Assembly: GCA_000332255.1 (NCBI GenBank)
Contig: KB235926.1
Coordinates: forward strand, 2,473,050 to 2,537,049
Source: a cyanobacterium PCC 7702
GTDB taxonomy: Bacteria; Cyanobacteriota; Cyanobacteriia; Cyanobacteriales; Nostocaceae
Length of the DNA: 64,000 nucleotides
Direction: 5' to 3'
Under the pieces are notes generated by a model. That model saw nothing but the letters and a program-made list of their open reading frames with translations. It was not told where the DNA came from and made no database searches. Shown here piece after piece: positions 39,506-48,613 of this stretch; the stretch's first letter is position 1; the number at the start of each line of letters is the position of its first letter. Position numbers and translations under genes: made by a program.

Positions 39506-40579
39506 TCAAGCAGCGATGGCTGAAGTTGGCATGCAACCATCGTTGTCGAGACTGTTTGCCACAATTTGACGATAGACCGCTTCGTAGCCATCAACCATAG
39601 ACTTGACGCTAAAATTTTGTTCCACGTGCTGACGGCAAGCACGACGATCGATTTCTGACAACCTATCCAAGGCCATAACACATTCATCCACACTTTGGCA
39701 AAGAAAACCAGTTTTTCCTGGCACGATAATTTCTGGTGCCGAACCCAAAGCCATGGCAATCACGGGCGTACCGGCCGCCATTGACTCTGTCATTACCAAG
39801 CCAAAGGGTTCCCGCCAAGTAATGGGAAACAAAGTTGCAACCGCTCCACCCAACAATTTATTTTTCTGGCTGTGATTGACTTCACCTAAAAATTCAATTT
39901 GCTTGCCATCGATATGAGGTTTAATCGCTGTTTCAAAATAATCTTTGTCTACGACATCTACTTTACCTGCCATCCGCAGCGGTAATCCTGTCCGTTTGGC
40001 AATTTCGATGGCATGGTGCGGACCTTTTTCTGGTGAAAATCTTCCTAAAAAAGCAAGGTAGGGTGGTTGTTGAGGTTGCGGATAAAATTGATAGCTAGCT
40101 ACGTTGATACCATTGTAAATCGTTGCTACGTAGTTTAGCTCCGGAAGGGCTTGGCGCTGGCTTTTGGAAATGCTGACGTAGGGTTGTTGTTGGAAATAGG
40201 TAAAAATTTTGACGTTATCTGGTGTAAATATCCCGTGTAGGGTGTGAACCGTTGGCGTTTTGACTAGCTGGGCTAATGGCAAGGAACTGTAACCAACATG
40301 CGAGTGAATAATGTCAAATTCACTGGCACGCTTGTATACCTGAGCTAATTCTAAAGCTTCGCAGACGGCATATTCTTTGAGACTGGGGTCTTGGCGCATG
40401 GCACAAGGATGAATTGGTTCCAATCGGGCCAGGGTAATGGAATCTCCAGAAGCAAATAGAGTTACCTCGTGTCCGCGTCTGACTAATTCGTCTGTTAACA
40501 ATCCGACTACTAATTCTGTACCGCCATAGGTGACAGGAGGAACTCGTTCCCACAGGGGAGCAACTTGAGCAATACGCAT
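39506..40579 (-). CDS. GT4 glycosyltransferase
   Basis: 357 residues with TAGGAGAAAA before ATG 40579. Acceptor half: MRIAQVAPLWERVPPVTYGGTELVVGLLTDELVRRGHEVTLFASGDS. Donor half: YLAFLGRFSPEKGPHHAIEIA and FPITWREPFGLVMTESMAAGTPVIA, the EPFGL...E GT4 signature. It is a retaining GT-B enzyme using a nucleotide sugar. It heads the probable operon GT-GT-HPF-sigma-CBS, a context that ties it to stress survival rather than to the exopolysaccharide locus. Confidence 0.88.
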   Translation of the reverse strand: MRIAQVAPLWERVPPVTYGGTELVVGLLTDELVRRGHEVTLFASGDSITLARLEPIHPCAMRQDPSLKEYAVCEALELAQVYKRASEFDIIHSHVGYSSLPLAQLVKTPTVHTLHGIFTPDNVKIFTYFQQQPYVSISKSQRQALPELNYVATIYNGINVASYQFYPQPQQPPYLAFLGRFSPEKGPHHAIEIAKRTGLPLRMAGKVDVVDKDYFETAIKPHIDGKQIEFLGEVNHSQKNKLLGGAVATLFPITWREPFGLVMTESMAAGTPVIAMALGSAPEIIVPGKTGFLCQSVDECVMALDRLSEIDRRACRQHVEQNFSVKSMVDGYEAVYRQIVANSLDNDGCMPTSAIAA

Positions 40580-40869
40580 AGTTTTTCTCCTATATCAACG
40601 CAATGCAACGCAATGTTCGTCGTATAGACCTACTGTAGGTAAATGCACCCAAAGCTGCGATGGAAGCAATTGTGGAGTTATTAGGTCGCTTTTGCAAACA
40701 AGCAAAGGGCGTTGTGAAGGTTGGCTTAGCCGACACCTGAAGCGGGTGCTAACATCTTCGTGTATGGTTGCATTGTCTCGCAGTGACAAAGATTGTGACT
40801 GCCAAAGACAATTGCACCTTGAGAATCTAAGAAAAATCTGAGGAAAAAAACAGTTAATTGACCTAGAGC

Positions 40870-41256
40870 TTACCAGCCAAGCAGTACTGCGATGCGATCG
40901 CTAAGCTCTAAGACGTTAAATGGTTTTAAAATTACTCCTGCAACTTTACAGGAATTAAATTCCAGGCTGTTTTCATCTATTTCTTTCGCTGTCAGTAAAA
41001 TTACTGGAATAGATTGGGTAGCAGGGTTAGTTTTCAATGCTTGCAATAGCATCAGACCATCACCATCTGGCAAGCTCAAATCAAGCAAAATTGCATCGGG
41101 TTGATTTGCGAGCGCCTGTGCTAATCCTAACCGTCCCGATTCGACTGCGATCACTTTCCATCCTTTGAGGTGTTCGAGGGTAAGTTTGACGATCTGACAC
41201 AGGTCAGGCTCATCATCAATTAATAAAATGCAGCGATGAGAAGGAAAAATTGGCAT
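40870..41256 (-). CDS. Single-domain response regulator
   Basis: 128 residues forming one receiver domain: acidic pair LIDDEPDL, phospho-acceptor Asp in AILLDLSLPDGDG, Thr in VILLTAKE and the Lys in GVILKPFNVLE. There is no output domain, so it acts as a phosphate shuttle or protein-protein switch. It lies 290 bases upstream of the glycosyltransferase operon and downstream of the large regulator, all on the same strand. A perfect ACCTAC-T-GTAGGT palindrome lies at 40628-40640 in the gap. Confidence 0.92.
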   Translation of the reverse strand: MPIFPSHRCILLIDDEPDLCQIVKLTLEHLKGWKVIAVESGRLGLAQALANQPDAILLDLSLPDGDGLMLLQALKTNPATQSIPVILLTAKEIDENSLEFNSCKVAGVILKPFNVLELSDRIAVLLGW

Positions 41257-41525
41257 AACATTTTAGATGCTCCTGTCTTTAAGACGCACAAAGCTACGCC
41301 TCTGAACGTTTTGTTGGCAAAAACTTCAGAAGCATTGCTTTGCATTTCATCTTCATCTTGACAGGAAATGCAAGGATTGGTGGGTGGGGAATGCTATACA
41401 AAAAAGGTGGTAATTTTGCTGCAATCGTTTAGGAGAGGAAGCTAAAGGTGTGCTGTTTCAAAGTTGGGTGAGGGTGTCGAAAAGGTTCAGCAGCAAGCAA
41501 TTGTCAAGTACTAAAGTGCTTGCTG

Positions 41526-43322
41526 TTAGCGACAAGTGACTGGTATTGGCCTCAATCGTTTTAAGAGTCGTTGTCTCAAATCTGCTTCGGCAATTGGCTT
41601 GAGGATATAATCATCGGCTCCTGCCAAAAGTGCCTGGTGTAGGGTATCAGCATCACCGCGGGCAGATAAAAACAGGATAGGAAGTTGGCTCCAGCGGGGA
41701 TCGCAGCGTACTGCTTGGCAAAGTTCAATACCGTTATAATTGGGCATAGAGACATCTAGCAGTAACAAATCGGGGCGACTGTTTTCCAGGACTTGCCAAA
41801 ACTGAAGCGGATCTGCCAGAGTTTTGACTTGCAAGCCCCAGTTTTGGAGTTGGTTTTGCAAGGCACTTAGCAGGGAAGCATCATCATCAACAATTAAAAT
41901 TCGAGCCGTGATGTTGTTCACTCGGTTGAGAAGTTGGTTGAGCGCCTGAAACACCTCAGCAGAAGTGGCGGGCTTGTGCAAAAAAGCCTTGGCTCCCAGA
42001 CGTATTGCTTCTATGCGGTGGGATAGTTCGCTGTGGGCGGTTAGAACTAGAATGGGAATTTCTGGTAGGAGGCGTTGCAGCTGAGCCAGGAGGGTGAAGC
42101 CGCTTTCTTTGGCGTGGGGAAAGCTCAGATCCAGTATGACAGCGTTTGGGTTTAGAGATTGCAGGCGTTGGCGAGCTGTGGTGGGATCGGTAGCAGTTAC
42201 GAGGCGAAATCCCCAAAAGGAGGCAGCGCTTTGCAGTTCCTCTAGCACAAGGAGGTCTTCATCGATTGCCAAAATAGTGATGGCAGTTGGGGAGTCATAA
42301 GTGACTGCAGCTGGAGGAAAGGTTGGGAATTGAGAAAATTGGGCAGTACAGAAGCGCAGTTGTTGTAACAAGTTGGTTAGCGTTTGTCGTTCGAGCTGGG
42401 AAGCACAGGGAGCGATCGCTTGTTCGATTTGGCGAGCGAGGTTAGCCGCTTGGGGCATACCGTAGACTCCCAGAGACCCTACTAAGCGATGGGCAATTTC
42501 TTGTGCTTGTTGTTGTTGTTCGGGGGTGAGGTTTTGGATGGCAGCGTCTAAAATTGCCAGCTGTTGTTGCAATCGTTCTTGAAACTCGTGCCACATTTTT
42601 TGCATGATTTCTGCTAGACGAGCAGAGGGCTGGCTACTTTGCTCAGAGCATGCTCTCAGACGATATCCCAGACCGTAGAGGGTTTCAATGGGATCGGGAT
42701 TTACTCCTGCTGCTTGGAGTTTGCGCCGCAGTCCGCGAATTTGAGTTGTTACTGCTTCTTCTCCCGGACATTCATCGATTGACCAAACGCGGTCAAGGAG
42801 GGTACGGCGATCGAAAATACGGCGTGGATAGCGTAGAAATAGCTCCAGTAGTTTGTATTCTTTGGGTGTAAGTTTAATGGGGATACCGTGGTAGGTAACT
42901 TCACAAGCATTGGGGTCTAGTTGTAGCGCTCCCCAACAAAGTTTTTTGGTCAAGATAGTGGTGTTGCTTCGGCGCAGCAAGGCTCGAATTCGAGCTATTA
43001 ATTCTGAGGGATCGTAGGGTTTGGTGAGATAATCATCGGCTCCTGCTTCCAAACCGGCGACGCGATCGCTGACTCGATTTTTAGCGGTTAGTAACAAAAT
43101 AGGAGTGTGGTAATGCTGTTGTCTTAACTTGTGACACAGGCTGATCCCATCTACTTCTGGTAACATCACATCCAGGACGATCAAATCGTAGGTAGTTGCT
43201 TCCACCAGTTGCAATGCTGTTCGTCCATCACAGGCAATGTCTACTGTAAATTGTTGCGCTGTTAAACACGCGCTCAAAGCAGCAGTTGTGTTGCGATCGT
43301 CATCTACAATCAGCAGTTTCAT
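41526..43322 (-). CDS. Multidomain response regulator REC-wHTH-HPt-REC-REC
   Basis: 598 residues. First receiver 1-115 (Asp in LIVLDVMLPEVDG), OmpR-type winged helix about 128-225 (LTPKEYKLLELFLRYP, TTQIRGLRRKLQAAG, LYGLGYRL), an HPt-like helical domain about 240-335 (EIAHRLVGSLGVYG holds a candidate phospho-His), a second receiver about 352-470 (VILDLSFPHA) and a third about 478-595 (LLLLDVSMPNYNG). It combines DNA binding with an internal phosphorelay. The partner kinase is not adjacent. It lies at the head of the minus-strand half of the stress island and may control it. Confidence 0.92.
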   Translation of the reverse strand: MKLLIVDDDRNTTAALSACLTAQQFTVDIACDGRTALQLVEATTYDLIVLDVMLPEVDGISLCHKLRQQHYHTPILLLTAKNRVSDRVAGLEAGADDYLTKPYDPSELIARIRALLRRSNTTILTKKLCWGALQLDPNACEVTYHGIPIKLTPKEYKLLELFLRYPRRIFDRRTLLDRVWSIDECPGEEAVTTQIRGLRRKLQAAGVNPDPIETLYGLGYRLRACSEQSSQPSARLAEIMQKMWHEFQERLQQQLAILDAAIQNLTPEQQQQAQEIAHRLVGSLGVYGMPQAANLARQIEQAIAPCASQLERQTLTNLLQQLRFCTAQFSQFPTFPPAAVTYDSPTAITILAIDEDLLVLEELQSAASFWGFRLVTATDPTTARQRLQSLNPNAVILDLSFPHAKESGFTLLAQLQRLLPEIPILVLTAHSELSHRIEAIRLGAKAFLHKPATSAEVFQALNQLLNRVNNITARILIVDDDASLLSALQNQLQNWGLQVKTLADPLQFWQVLENSRPDLLLLDVSMPNYNGIELCQAVRCDPRWSQLPILFLSARGDADTLHQALLAGADDYILKPIAEADLRQRLLKRLRPIPVTCR

Positions 43323-43681
43323 TTCCTGGTAAAAAATTGCAAATTTTTGCCCCTATCAAAACAGAGGCAGTTTTCTGTTTAAAACTTTTGCTTGATGGTA
43401 AAGTTCCAACAACTATCCCTGGTAGGAATTTTAAAGGAGAATGTTGTGGTTGGTGTTGTGAAAGCACAGCTTTTAGGCAGCAAGTGCGGTGCTTGTTTGT
43501 GGCTCTCAGTTGGAAGGGGGTTTTGCAAAATCAGAATTTCCTCAGAAAATTCTTAGATTTTTATTCCAGGGTATCGGTGTAATCTGGAATCAGAGGGGAA
43601 TTACCCTGCTGCCAAGTTAACCGAACCCCCATATTGACTGGATTGCAAACAGAAAAACCCGTATTGAGGAGGTTTAGTATC
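43323..43681. other. Divergent region between the regulator and hsp20-dnaK
   Basis: A 359-base region upstream of two divergent units. It contains an inverted repeat, AGAATTT (43533-43539) and AAATTCT (43547-43553), about 130 bases upstream of hsp20, a possible operator. No CIRCE element (TTAGCACTC-N9-GAGTGCTAA) is present. No gene is supported. Confidence 0.45.
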
Positions 43682-44125
43682 ATGGCACTTATTCGTTGGG
43701 AACCATTTCGGGAAATTGAACAGTTGCAACGGCAAATGAATCGCTTGTTCGATGAAATTATGCCCACCAGTCGTGGTGAAGCTATTGACGGTATAACTTT
43801 TGTGCCGCCAGCAGAAATGGAAGAAACTCCCGATGCTATTCATTTGAGGCTGGAGATTCCCGGTATTGAAGCCAAAGATTTAGACGTGCAAGTTTCGGCG
43901 GATGCAGTATCGATCTCCGGCGAGCGCAAGTCAGAAACAAAAACCGAACAAAAAGGCATGACCCGCAGCGAATTTCGCTACGGCAAGTTTCAGCGAGTGA
44001 TTCCTTTACCTGCTCGCGTTCAACAGAATAAAGTGGAAGCCGAGTATAAAAACGGCGTTCTCAAACTTACTCTACCCAAGGCAGAAGAAGAGAAAAGCAA
44101 AGTTGTCAAAGTCAATTTAGGATAA
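43682..44125 (+). CDS. hspA: Hsp20 small heat-shock protein (Hsp17-like)
   Basis: 147 residues from ATG 43682, with GAGGAGG nine bases upstream; the longer frame to 43634 is not preferred. MALIRWEPFREIEQLQRQMNRLFDE is the typical cyanobacterial HspA start. The alpha-crystallin domain follows at about 45-140, with the usual GVLKLTLPKAEE near its end. The C-terminal extension is present (SKVVKVNLG, with a V-x-V type motif). It holds unfolded proteins and, in cyanobacteria, protects membranes and photosystems. It precedes dnaK by 281 bases. Confidence 0.93.
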   Translation: MALIRWEPFREIEQLQRQMNRLFDEIMPTSRGEAIDGITFVPPAEMEETPDAIHLRLEIPGIEAKDLDVQVSADAVSISGERKSETKTEQKGMTRSEFRYGKFQRVIPLPARVQQNKVEAEYKNGVLKLTLPKAEEEKSKVVKVNLG

Positions 44126-44253
44126 TTGCCTCGGTGCCCTCAATAGAGAAATTTCACAACAAGCCACGGAAAGGTTCGGGAAAAGGAACCTCTCAAACCT
44201 AAAAAACCGACCCTTCTTGTTTTTCCCCAGTTCTACAATGCATGGGTAGACAA

Positions 44254-44305
44254 GGGTATCCGATGATATACTTCCGACTGCGATCTCCTTTGTCATCGGG
44301 TACCC
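44254..44305 (+). promoter_or_regulatory. Long-range hairpin in the dnaK leader
   Basis: The 13-base arm GGGTATCCGATGA (44254-44266) pairs with TCATCGGGTACCC (44293-44305) at 12 positions plus one T-G pair, around a 26-base loop. It lies about 100 bases upstream of dnaK and just before a short hairpin with a T run. An operator, an RNA thermometer or a folding switch are all possible; only the structure is seen. Confidence 0.5.
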
Positions 44306-44321
44306 CGTTTGTGCCGATTGG

Positions 44322-44340
44322 AAGCAATTTTTGCTTTTTT
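44322..44340 (+). terminator. Short hairpin with T run between hsp20 and dnaK
   Basis: AAGCAA (44322-44327) pairs with TTGCTT (44331-44336) and is followed by TTTT to 44340. The stem is only six pairs and AT-rich, so it is a weak terminator or attenuator. Confidence 0.4.
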
Positions 44341-44406
44341 GGGTGTGGAAGTCGGGCGGAGTGTGACAACAAGATTTACTAACAAAATTCAAGGAGGTTA
44401 CTAACG

Positions 44407-46284
44407 ATGGCAAAAGTCGTTGGCATCGACTTAGGAACCACAAACTCCTGCATCGCCGTGATGGAAGGTGGACAACCCGTGGTTATTCCCAACGCTGAGG
44501 GCAGCCGCACAACTCCATCGGTGGTGGCTTTTACCAAAACTGGCGAAAAATTGGTCGGACAAATTGCTAAGCGCCAAGCGGTGATGAATCCGGAAAATAC
44601 CTTTTATTCGGTGAAGCGATTCATCGGGCGCAAATACGATGAAATTACTGGTGAAGCCAAGCAAGTTTCCTACAAGGTTTTGCGGGATAGTAACGGGAAC
44701 GTGAAGCTAGACTGTCCCATTTTGGGAAAACAATTTGCACCAGAAGAAATTTCGGCTCAGGTATTGCGCAAACTAGTCGACGATGCCAGTACTTATTTGG
44801 GCGAACCTGTTAAGCAAGCAGTAATTACTGTTCCCGCTTACTTCAACGACTCGCAGCGACAAGCCACCAAAGACGCTGGACGCATTGCGGGAATCGAAGT
44901 ATTGCGGATTATCAACGAACCTACTGCTGCTGCTCTTGCCTACGGGTTGGACAAGAAAAAGAACGAAACTATTTTAGTGTTTGACTTGGGTGGCGGTACC
45001 TTTGACGTATCAATTTTGGAAGTAGGTGATGGCGTATTTGAGGTCAAGGCCACTAGCGGCGATACTCATTTAGGTGGAGATGACTTTGATAAGAAAATAG
45101 TTGATTGGTTAGCAACAGAATTTCAACGCCAAGAAGGTATAGACCTGCGCAAAGACAGACAAGCTTTGCAACGCCTGACCGAAGCTGCTGAAAAAGCCAA
45201 AATTGAGCTATCGGGAGCAACACAAACAAGTATTAACCTACCCTTTATAACAGCAACCCAAGAAGGTCCCAAACACCTAGACATGACTTTGACGCGAGCG
45301 CAGTTCGAACAAATGTGCAGCGACTTGCTTGATCGCTGTCGCATTCCGGTCAATCAAGCTCTGCGCGACGCGAAGCTGACAGCTGCTGACATTGACGAGG
45401 TAGTGTTGGTAGGTGGTTCGACGCGCATTCCTGCCGTACAGCAATTAGTGCGGCAAATGACGGGTAAAGAACCCCACCAAGGCGTGAACCCGGATGAAGT
45501 GGTTGCTGTTGGTGCAGCAATTCAAGCAGGAGTACTAGCGGGAGAAGTCAAAGATATCTTGCTGTTGGATGTGACTCCCCTATCACTGGGTGTGGAAACT
45601 CTGGGCGGTGTCATGACCAAAATTATTCCCCGCAACACAACTATTCCGGTGAAAAAATCGGAAATTTTCTCTACCGCCGCCGATGGGCAAACGAACGTGG
45701 AAATCCACGTTCTGCAAGGGGAACGGGAAATGGCAGCCGACAACAAGAGTCTGGGTACCTTCCGGTTGGATGGTATCCCACCTGCACCCCGTGGCGTTCC
45801 GCAAATCGAAGTAACGTTTGATATTGATGCTAATGGTATTTTGTCAGTTTCAGCTAGAGAAAAGGCGACTGGCAAGCAACAATCGATTACCATCACCGGT
45901 GCATCCACCCTCGATAAATCGGAAGTCGAGCGGATGGTGAAGGAAGCCGAACGCAATGCCGAAGAAGACCGCAGGCGGCGCGAGCGCGTGGATACGAAGA
46001 ATACTGCCGATTCTGTTGCTTACCAAGCTGAGAAACAGCTCAAAGATTTGGGCGACAAAGTACCTGCTGCTGACAGAAGTCGGTTAGAAGGCTTGATTAA
46101 GGATTTGCGCGGGGCGATGGAGCGCGAAGACTACGATCGCATGAAATCCCTGTGCAATGATATCCAACAAGCTCTGATGCAAATTGGCAGTGCGGTTTAC
46201 TCGCAAGCAACTAATACTAGCACTGCCAGTGATGGCAAAGGCGGCGAAGATGTAATTGATGCCGATTTTGTTGAGAATAAGTAA
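44407..46284 (+). CDS. dnaK: Chaperone DnaK (DnaK2-like)
   Basis: 625 residues with AAGGAGG nine bases before ATG 44407. ATPase domain 1 to about 385: [47 protein letters not shown] and [16 protein letters not shown]. Conserved linker [17 protein letters not shown], beta-sandwich peptide-binding domain and helical lid follow, ending [12 protein letters not shown], the tail of DnaK2-type cyanobacterial proteins. It folds and refolds proteins with DnaJ and GrpE. Genes for a DnaJ-like partner and stress proteins follow, suggesting a dedicated stress chaperone set. Confidence 0.97.
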   Translation: MAKVVGIDLGTTNSCIAVMEGGQPVVIPNAEGSRTTPSVVAFTKTGEKLVGQIAKRQAVMNPENTFYSVKRFIGRKYDEITGEAKQVSYKVLRDSNGNVKLDCPILGKQFAPEEISAQVLRKLVDDASTYLGEPVKQAVITVPAYFNDSQRQATKDAGRIAGIEVLRIINEPTAAALAYGLDKKKNETILVFDLGGGTFDVSILEVGDGVFEVKATSGDTHLGGDDFDKKIVDWLATEFQRQEGIDLRKDRQALQRLTEAAEKAKIELSGATQTSINLPFITATQEGPKHLDMTLTRAQFEQMCSDLLDRCRIPVNQALRDAKLTAADIDEVVLVGGSTRIPAVQQLVRQMTGKEPHQGVNPDEVVAVGAAIQAGVLAGEVKDILLLDVTPLSLGVETLGGVMTKIIPRNTTIPVKKSEIFSTAADGQTNVEIHVLQGEREMAADNKSLGTFRLDGIPPAPRGVPQIEVTFDIDANGILSVSAREKATGKQQSITITGASTLDKSEVERMVKEAERNAEEDRRRRERVDTKNTADSVAYQAEKQLKDLGDKVPAADRSRLEGLIKDLRGAMEREDYDRMKSLCNDIQQALMQIGSAVYSQATNTSTASDGKGGEDVIDADFVENK

Positions 46285-46292
46285 AAAATTAA

Positions 46293-46337
46293 CCACAGAG
46301 ATACGGAGATAACTTTGCTTTCTCCGTGTCTTTGTGG
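46293..46337 (+). repeat. Hairpin repeat between dnaK and the stress-protein gene
   Basis: Seventeen-base arms (46293-46309 and 46321-46337) pair over the whole length with two G-T wobbles and an 11-base loop. The left arm starts CCACAGAGATACGGAGA. CCACAGAGACAC-type hairpins are common repeats in cyanobacterial spacers. There is no T run, so it may be a 3' end stabiliser rather than a terminator. Confidence 0.65.
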
Positions 46338-46377
46338 CCAATATTTTGTATTTTGACTTAATTAAGGATCGCTCACG

Positions 46378-47148
46378 ATGACAACTGCATTTACTAAACC
46401 TCCCCAAAAGTGCGTTTCGGCAACTTTCAAAGAAGAGAAAAAATTACAGGATGCGGTGCAGCGCCTGCTCAACCGCGGTGTTCCCAAAGACAATATTTCA
46501 ATTATTGGTCGCAATTTTCAATCGGAAGCTCGTATTACCGGCTTTCTGACTAAAAAAGATGTGATTGTGGATGGCTTGACTACCGGGGCTATATATGGCT
46601 CCCTGTTCGGTTCAGCCTTGGGTTTGCTAACCGGTATAGGCGTTTTGTTCGTTCCTTTTTTGGGGGCGGTTGTTGCCGCCGGACCGCTGGGTGCAGCACT
46701 TTTAGGAGCGACGAGCGGTGCTTTGTATGGAGCTTTGGGTGCGGGACTTGGCTCTGCTTTGATGTCGCTGGGAATGCCTCAAGATAAAGCAGCAATTTAC
46801 CAAACGCGAGTACAAGCAGGTGAATTTTTGTTGGTAGTGGAAGTGCCAGAAGAAAAATCAGGGGAAATTTTCCTGCTGTTACAAAGCGCAGGAGGTGAAG
46901 AGGTAGCTATTACCGATATGAGCATTCCCCGGGAACCAGAAGGCGAACTGGCAACTCAAGAGCAGATTTCGCCAGAAATCAAAGCAGATTTATCGGAGGA
47001 GGCGCAACAAACCTTTGTGGAAGCTTACAACCAATCGTTAAGCGAGTCTAAGGAGAAAACCAATGCCTTGCTCAAGGCCTGGGAACGAATCAAGCATTTG
47101 TTCGAACGAGATGAGAAAGGTATCTTTTCCAAGCGCAAAGCAAATTAA
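46378..47148 (+). CDS. General stress protein: glycine-zipper membrane segment with ChaB-like tail
   Basis: 256 residues. The N-terminal part (about 10-60) resembles the ferredoxin-like general-stress domain (TFKEEKKLQDAVQRLLNRG, then ISIIGR). Gly/Ala-rich hydrophobic segments at about 67-132 (GAIYGSLFGSALGLLTG, and so on) are a glycine-zipper membrane part. Residues about 203-247 resemble ChaB (LSEEAQQTFVEAYNQS, KAWERIKHLFERD). Homologues with this layout are often annotated as general stress or histidine-kinase-like proteins, but there is no kinase domain. Its role is unknown; the neighbours argue for stress at the membrane. Confidence 0.75.
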   Translation: MTTAFTKPPQKCVSATFKEEKKLQDAVQRLLNRGVPKDNISIIGRNFQSEARITGFLTKKDVIVDGLTTGAIYGSLFGSALGLLTGIGVLFVPFLGAVVAAGPLGAALLGATSGALYGALGAGLGSALMSLGMPQDKAAIYQTRVQAGEFLLVVEVPEEKSGEIFLLLQSAGGEEVAITDMSIPREPEGELATQEQISPEIKADLSEEAQQTFVEAYNQSLSESKEKTNALLKAWERIKHLFERDEKGIFSKRKAN

Positions 47149-47201
47149 TGCTTTCAGCTAACAGTCCCGGACTCCATCTTGTGGATTTGGTGGAGGTGTA
47201 A

Positions 47202-48212
47202 ATGGCTGCAACCGATTTTAAAGACTATTATGAAATTTTGGGCGTGAGTAAAAATGCCACCCCGGAGGAAATAAAAAAAGCTTACCGGAAATTAGCACGC
47301 AAATATCACCCTGATTTAAATCCCAACGATAAAGAAGCAGAAATTCGTTTTAAGGAAATTAACGAAGCTCACGAAGTTCTCTCTGACCCAGAAAAACGCC
47401 AGAAGTACGATCGCTTTGGTCAATACTGGAAGCAAGCTGCAGCAGCTGGCGCTGCTCCCAGCACTGAAGGTGAAACTGGCTTTGAGCAAACGGATTTTGG
47501 GCAGTATAGCAGTTTTGACGAATTTATTAATGAATTGCTAGGACGATTTAGGCGGGGTGGTACGGCCACAGGACGACGCGCCTATACCTACCGCACAACC
47601 ACAAGACCGGAGGGGTTTTGGGAATACACGGAATTTGGCGGCGAGGATCCTTTTAGTCGCTGGAGAGATATTCCCGGACAGGATGCGGAAGCAGCGATCG
47701 CTCTGACTTTTGCCGAAGCTTTCTATGGAACGCAAAAGCGATTGCAGGTTGATGGCGAAACCATCACTGTTCGCATTCCACCCGGAGCTAAACCGGGTAG
47801 CCGCATCCGGATCAAGGGTAAAGGTCACATCAATCCTTTGAACCAACAACGGGGCGATTTGTATCTAACAGTAGAATTATTTCCTCACCATTTCTTCAAA
47901 TTTGATGGCGACAATATTGCCTGTGAAATTCCGATTAGCCCCGAAGAAGCAGTACTTGGTGCCCAAATTGAAGTACCTACTCCCGATGGAAAGGTAACAA
48001 TGACAATTCCTCCCGGTTTAGATTCCGGACAAACTTTGCGCTTGCGAGGTAAAGGTTGGCGCGACCCCAAGGGTAACCGCACGGATCTGATGGTGCAATT
48101 GAAAATTGTTACTCCTAAAGATCTCACTCCTCAAGAGAAAGAATGTTACGAGAAGTTGCGCCAAGTTAGTAGCTTTAATCCCCGTCAAGCGATCGCTGCT
48201 GTGCGTTTGTAA
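47202..48212 (+). CDS. cbpA: DnaJ-family co-chaperone (CbpA type)
   Basis: 336 residues. The J domain (1-70) has [35 protein letters not shown] with the essential HPD. A Gly/Phe-rich and acidic linker follows at about 75-150. C-terminal beta domains hold the substrate ([45 protein letters not shown]). The zinc-finger Cys repeats of DnaJ are absent, so it is CbpA-like (class B). It stimulates DnaK's ATPase. The next gene encodes a CbpM-like protein, the classical CbpA partner, which supports the assignment. Confidence 0.93.
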   Translation: MAATDFKDYYEILGVSKNATPEEIKKAYRKLARKYHPDLNPNDKEAEIRFKEINEAHEVLSDPEKRQKYDRFGQYWKQAAAAGAAPSTEGETGFEQTDFGQYSSFDEFINELLGRFRRGGTATGRRAYTYRTTTRPEGFWEYTEFGGEDPFSRWRDIPGQDAEAAIALTFAEAFYGTQKRLQVDGETITVRIPPGAKPGSRIRIKGKGHINPLNQQRGDLYLTVELFPHHFFKFDGDNIACEIPISPEEAVLGAQIEVPTPDGKVTMTIPPGLDSGQTLRLRGKGWRDPKGNRTDLMVQLKIVTPKDLTPQEKECYEKLRQVSSFNPRQAIAAVRL

Positions 48213-48256
48213 ACTATGTGGAAGGCAGATGACACAAGGGATAGGGGAGGTGCTTG

Positions 48257-48574
48257 ATGAACTCTAATGTTAGTTTATCTCGCATAGTGTGGTCTAGTAG
48301 CGGCGATAGACTTTACAGTTTTGAACAAGCAGCTTTTTTTACCCAAACTTCTGTTCCGTTACTGGAACGGTTTGTGACTTTGGGTTTAATTGAACCAATT
48401 GGCAGCATGCTGCGCCGCCAGGATTTAGTACGGGTGATCAAGATTATGCGCTTGCGCCGGGATTTAGGATTGAACTTGATAGGAGCTGCAATGGTACTGG
48501 ATATGGCAGCAGAAATTGCTCAGCTAAAGGCACAATTGCGTGCTTATCAAACTGCACAAAATGCACAAAATTAG
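48257..48574 (+). CDS. cbpM: CbpM/MerR-like chaperone modulator
   Basis: 105 residues from ATG 48257, with GGGGAGG six bases upstream. The N-terminal half has a MerR-type winged helix (LYSFEQAAFFTQTSVPLLERFVTLGLIEPIGSMLRRQDL), followed by IKIMRLRRDLGLNLIGAAMVLDMAAEIAQLKAQLRA, a helix with heptad repeats. This matches CbpM, which inhibits CbpA by binding its J domain. It follows cbpA by 44 bases. Confidence 0.8.
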   Translation: MNSNVSLSRIVWSSSGDRLYSFEQAAFFTQTSVPLLERFVTLGLIEPIGSMLRRQDLVRVIKIMRLRRDLGLNLIGAAMVLDMAAEIAQLKAQLRAYQTAQNAQN

Positions 48575-48613
48575 ATCGATACTCTGCTCTAAAAAAAAAG
48601 GAGGTAAGCGGTG

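Noticed and set aside
43323..44406. CIRCE heat-shock operator before hsp20 or dnaK
   Set aside because: No TTAGCACTC-N9-GAGTGCTAA sequence or close variant was seen.
45522..45956. 144-codon minus-strand frame inside dnaK
   Set aside because: It is a shadow of the strongly conserved dnaK frame.
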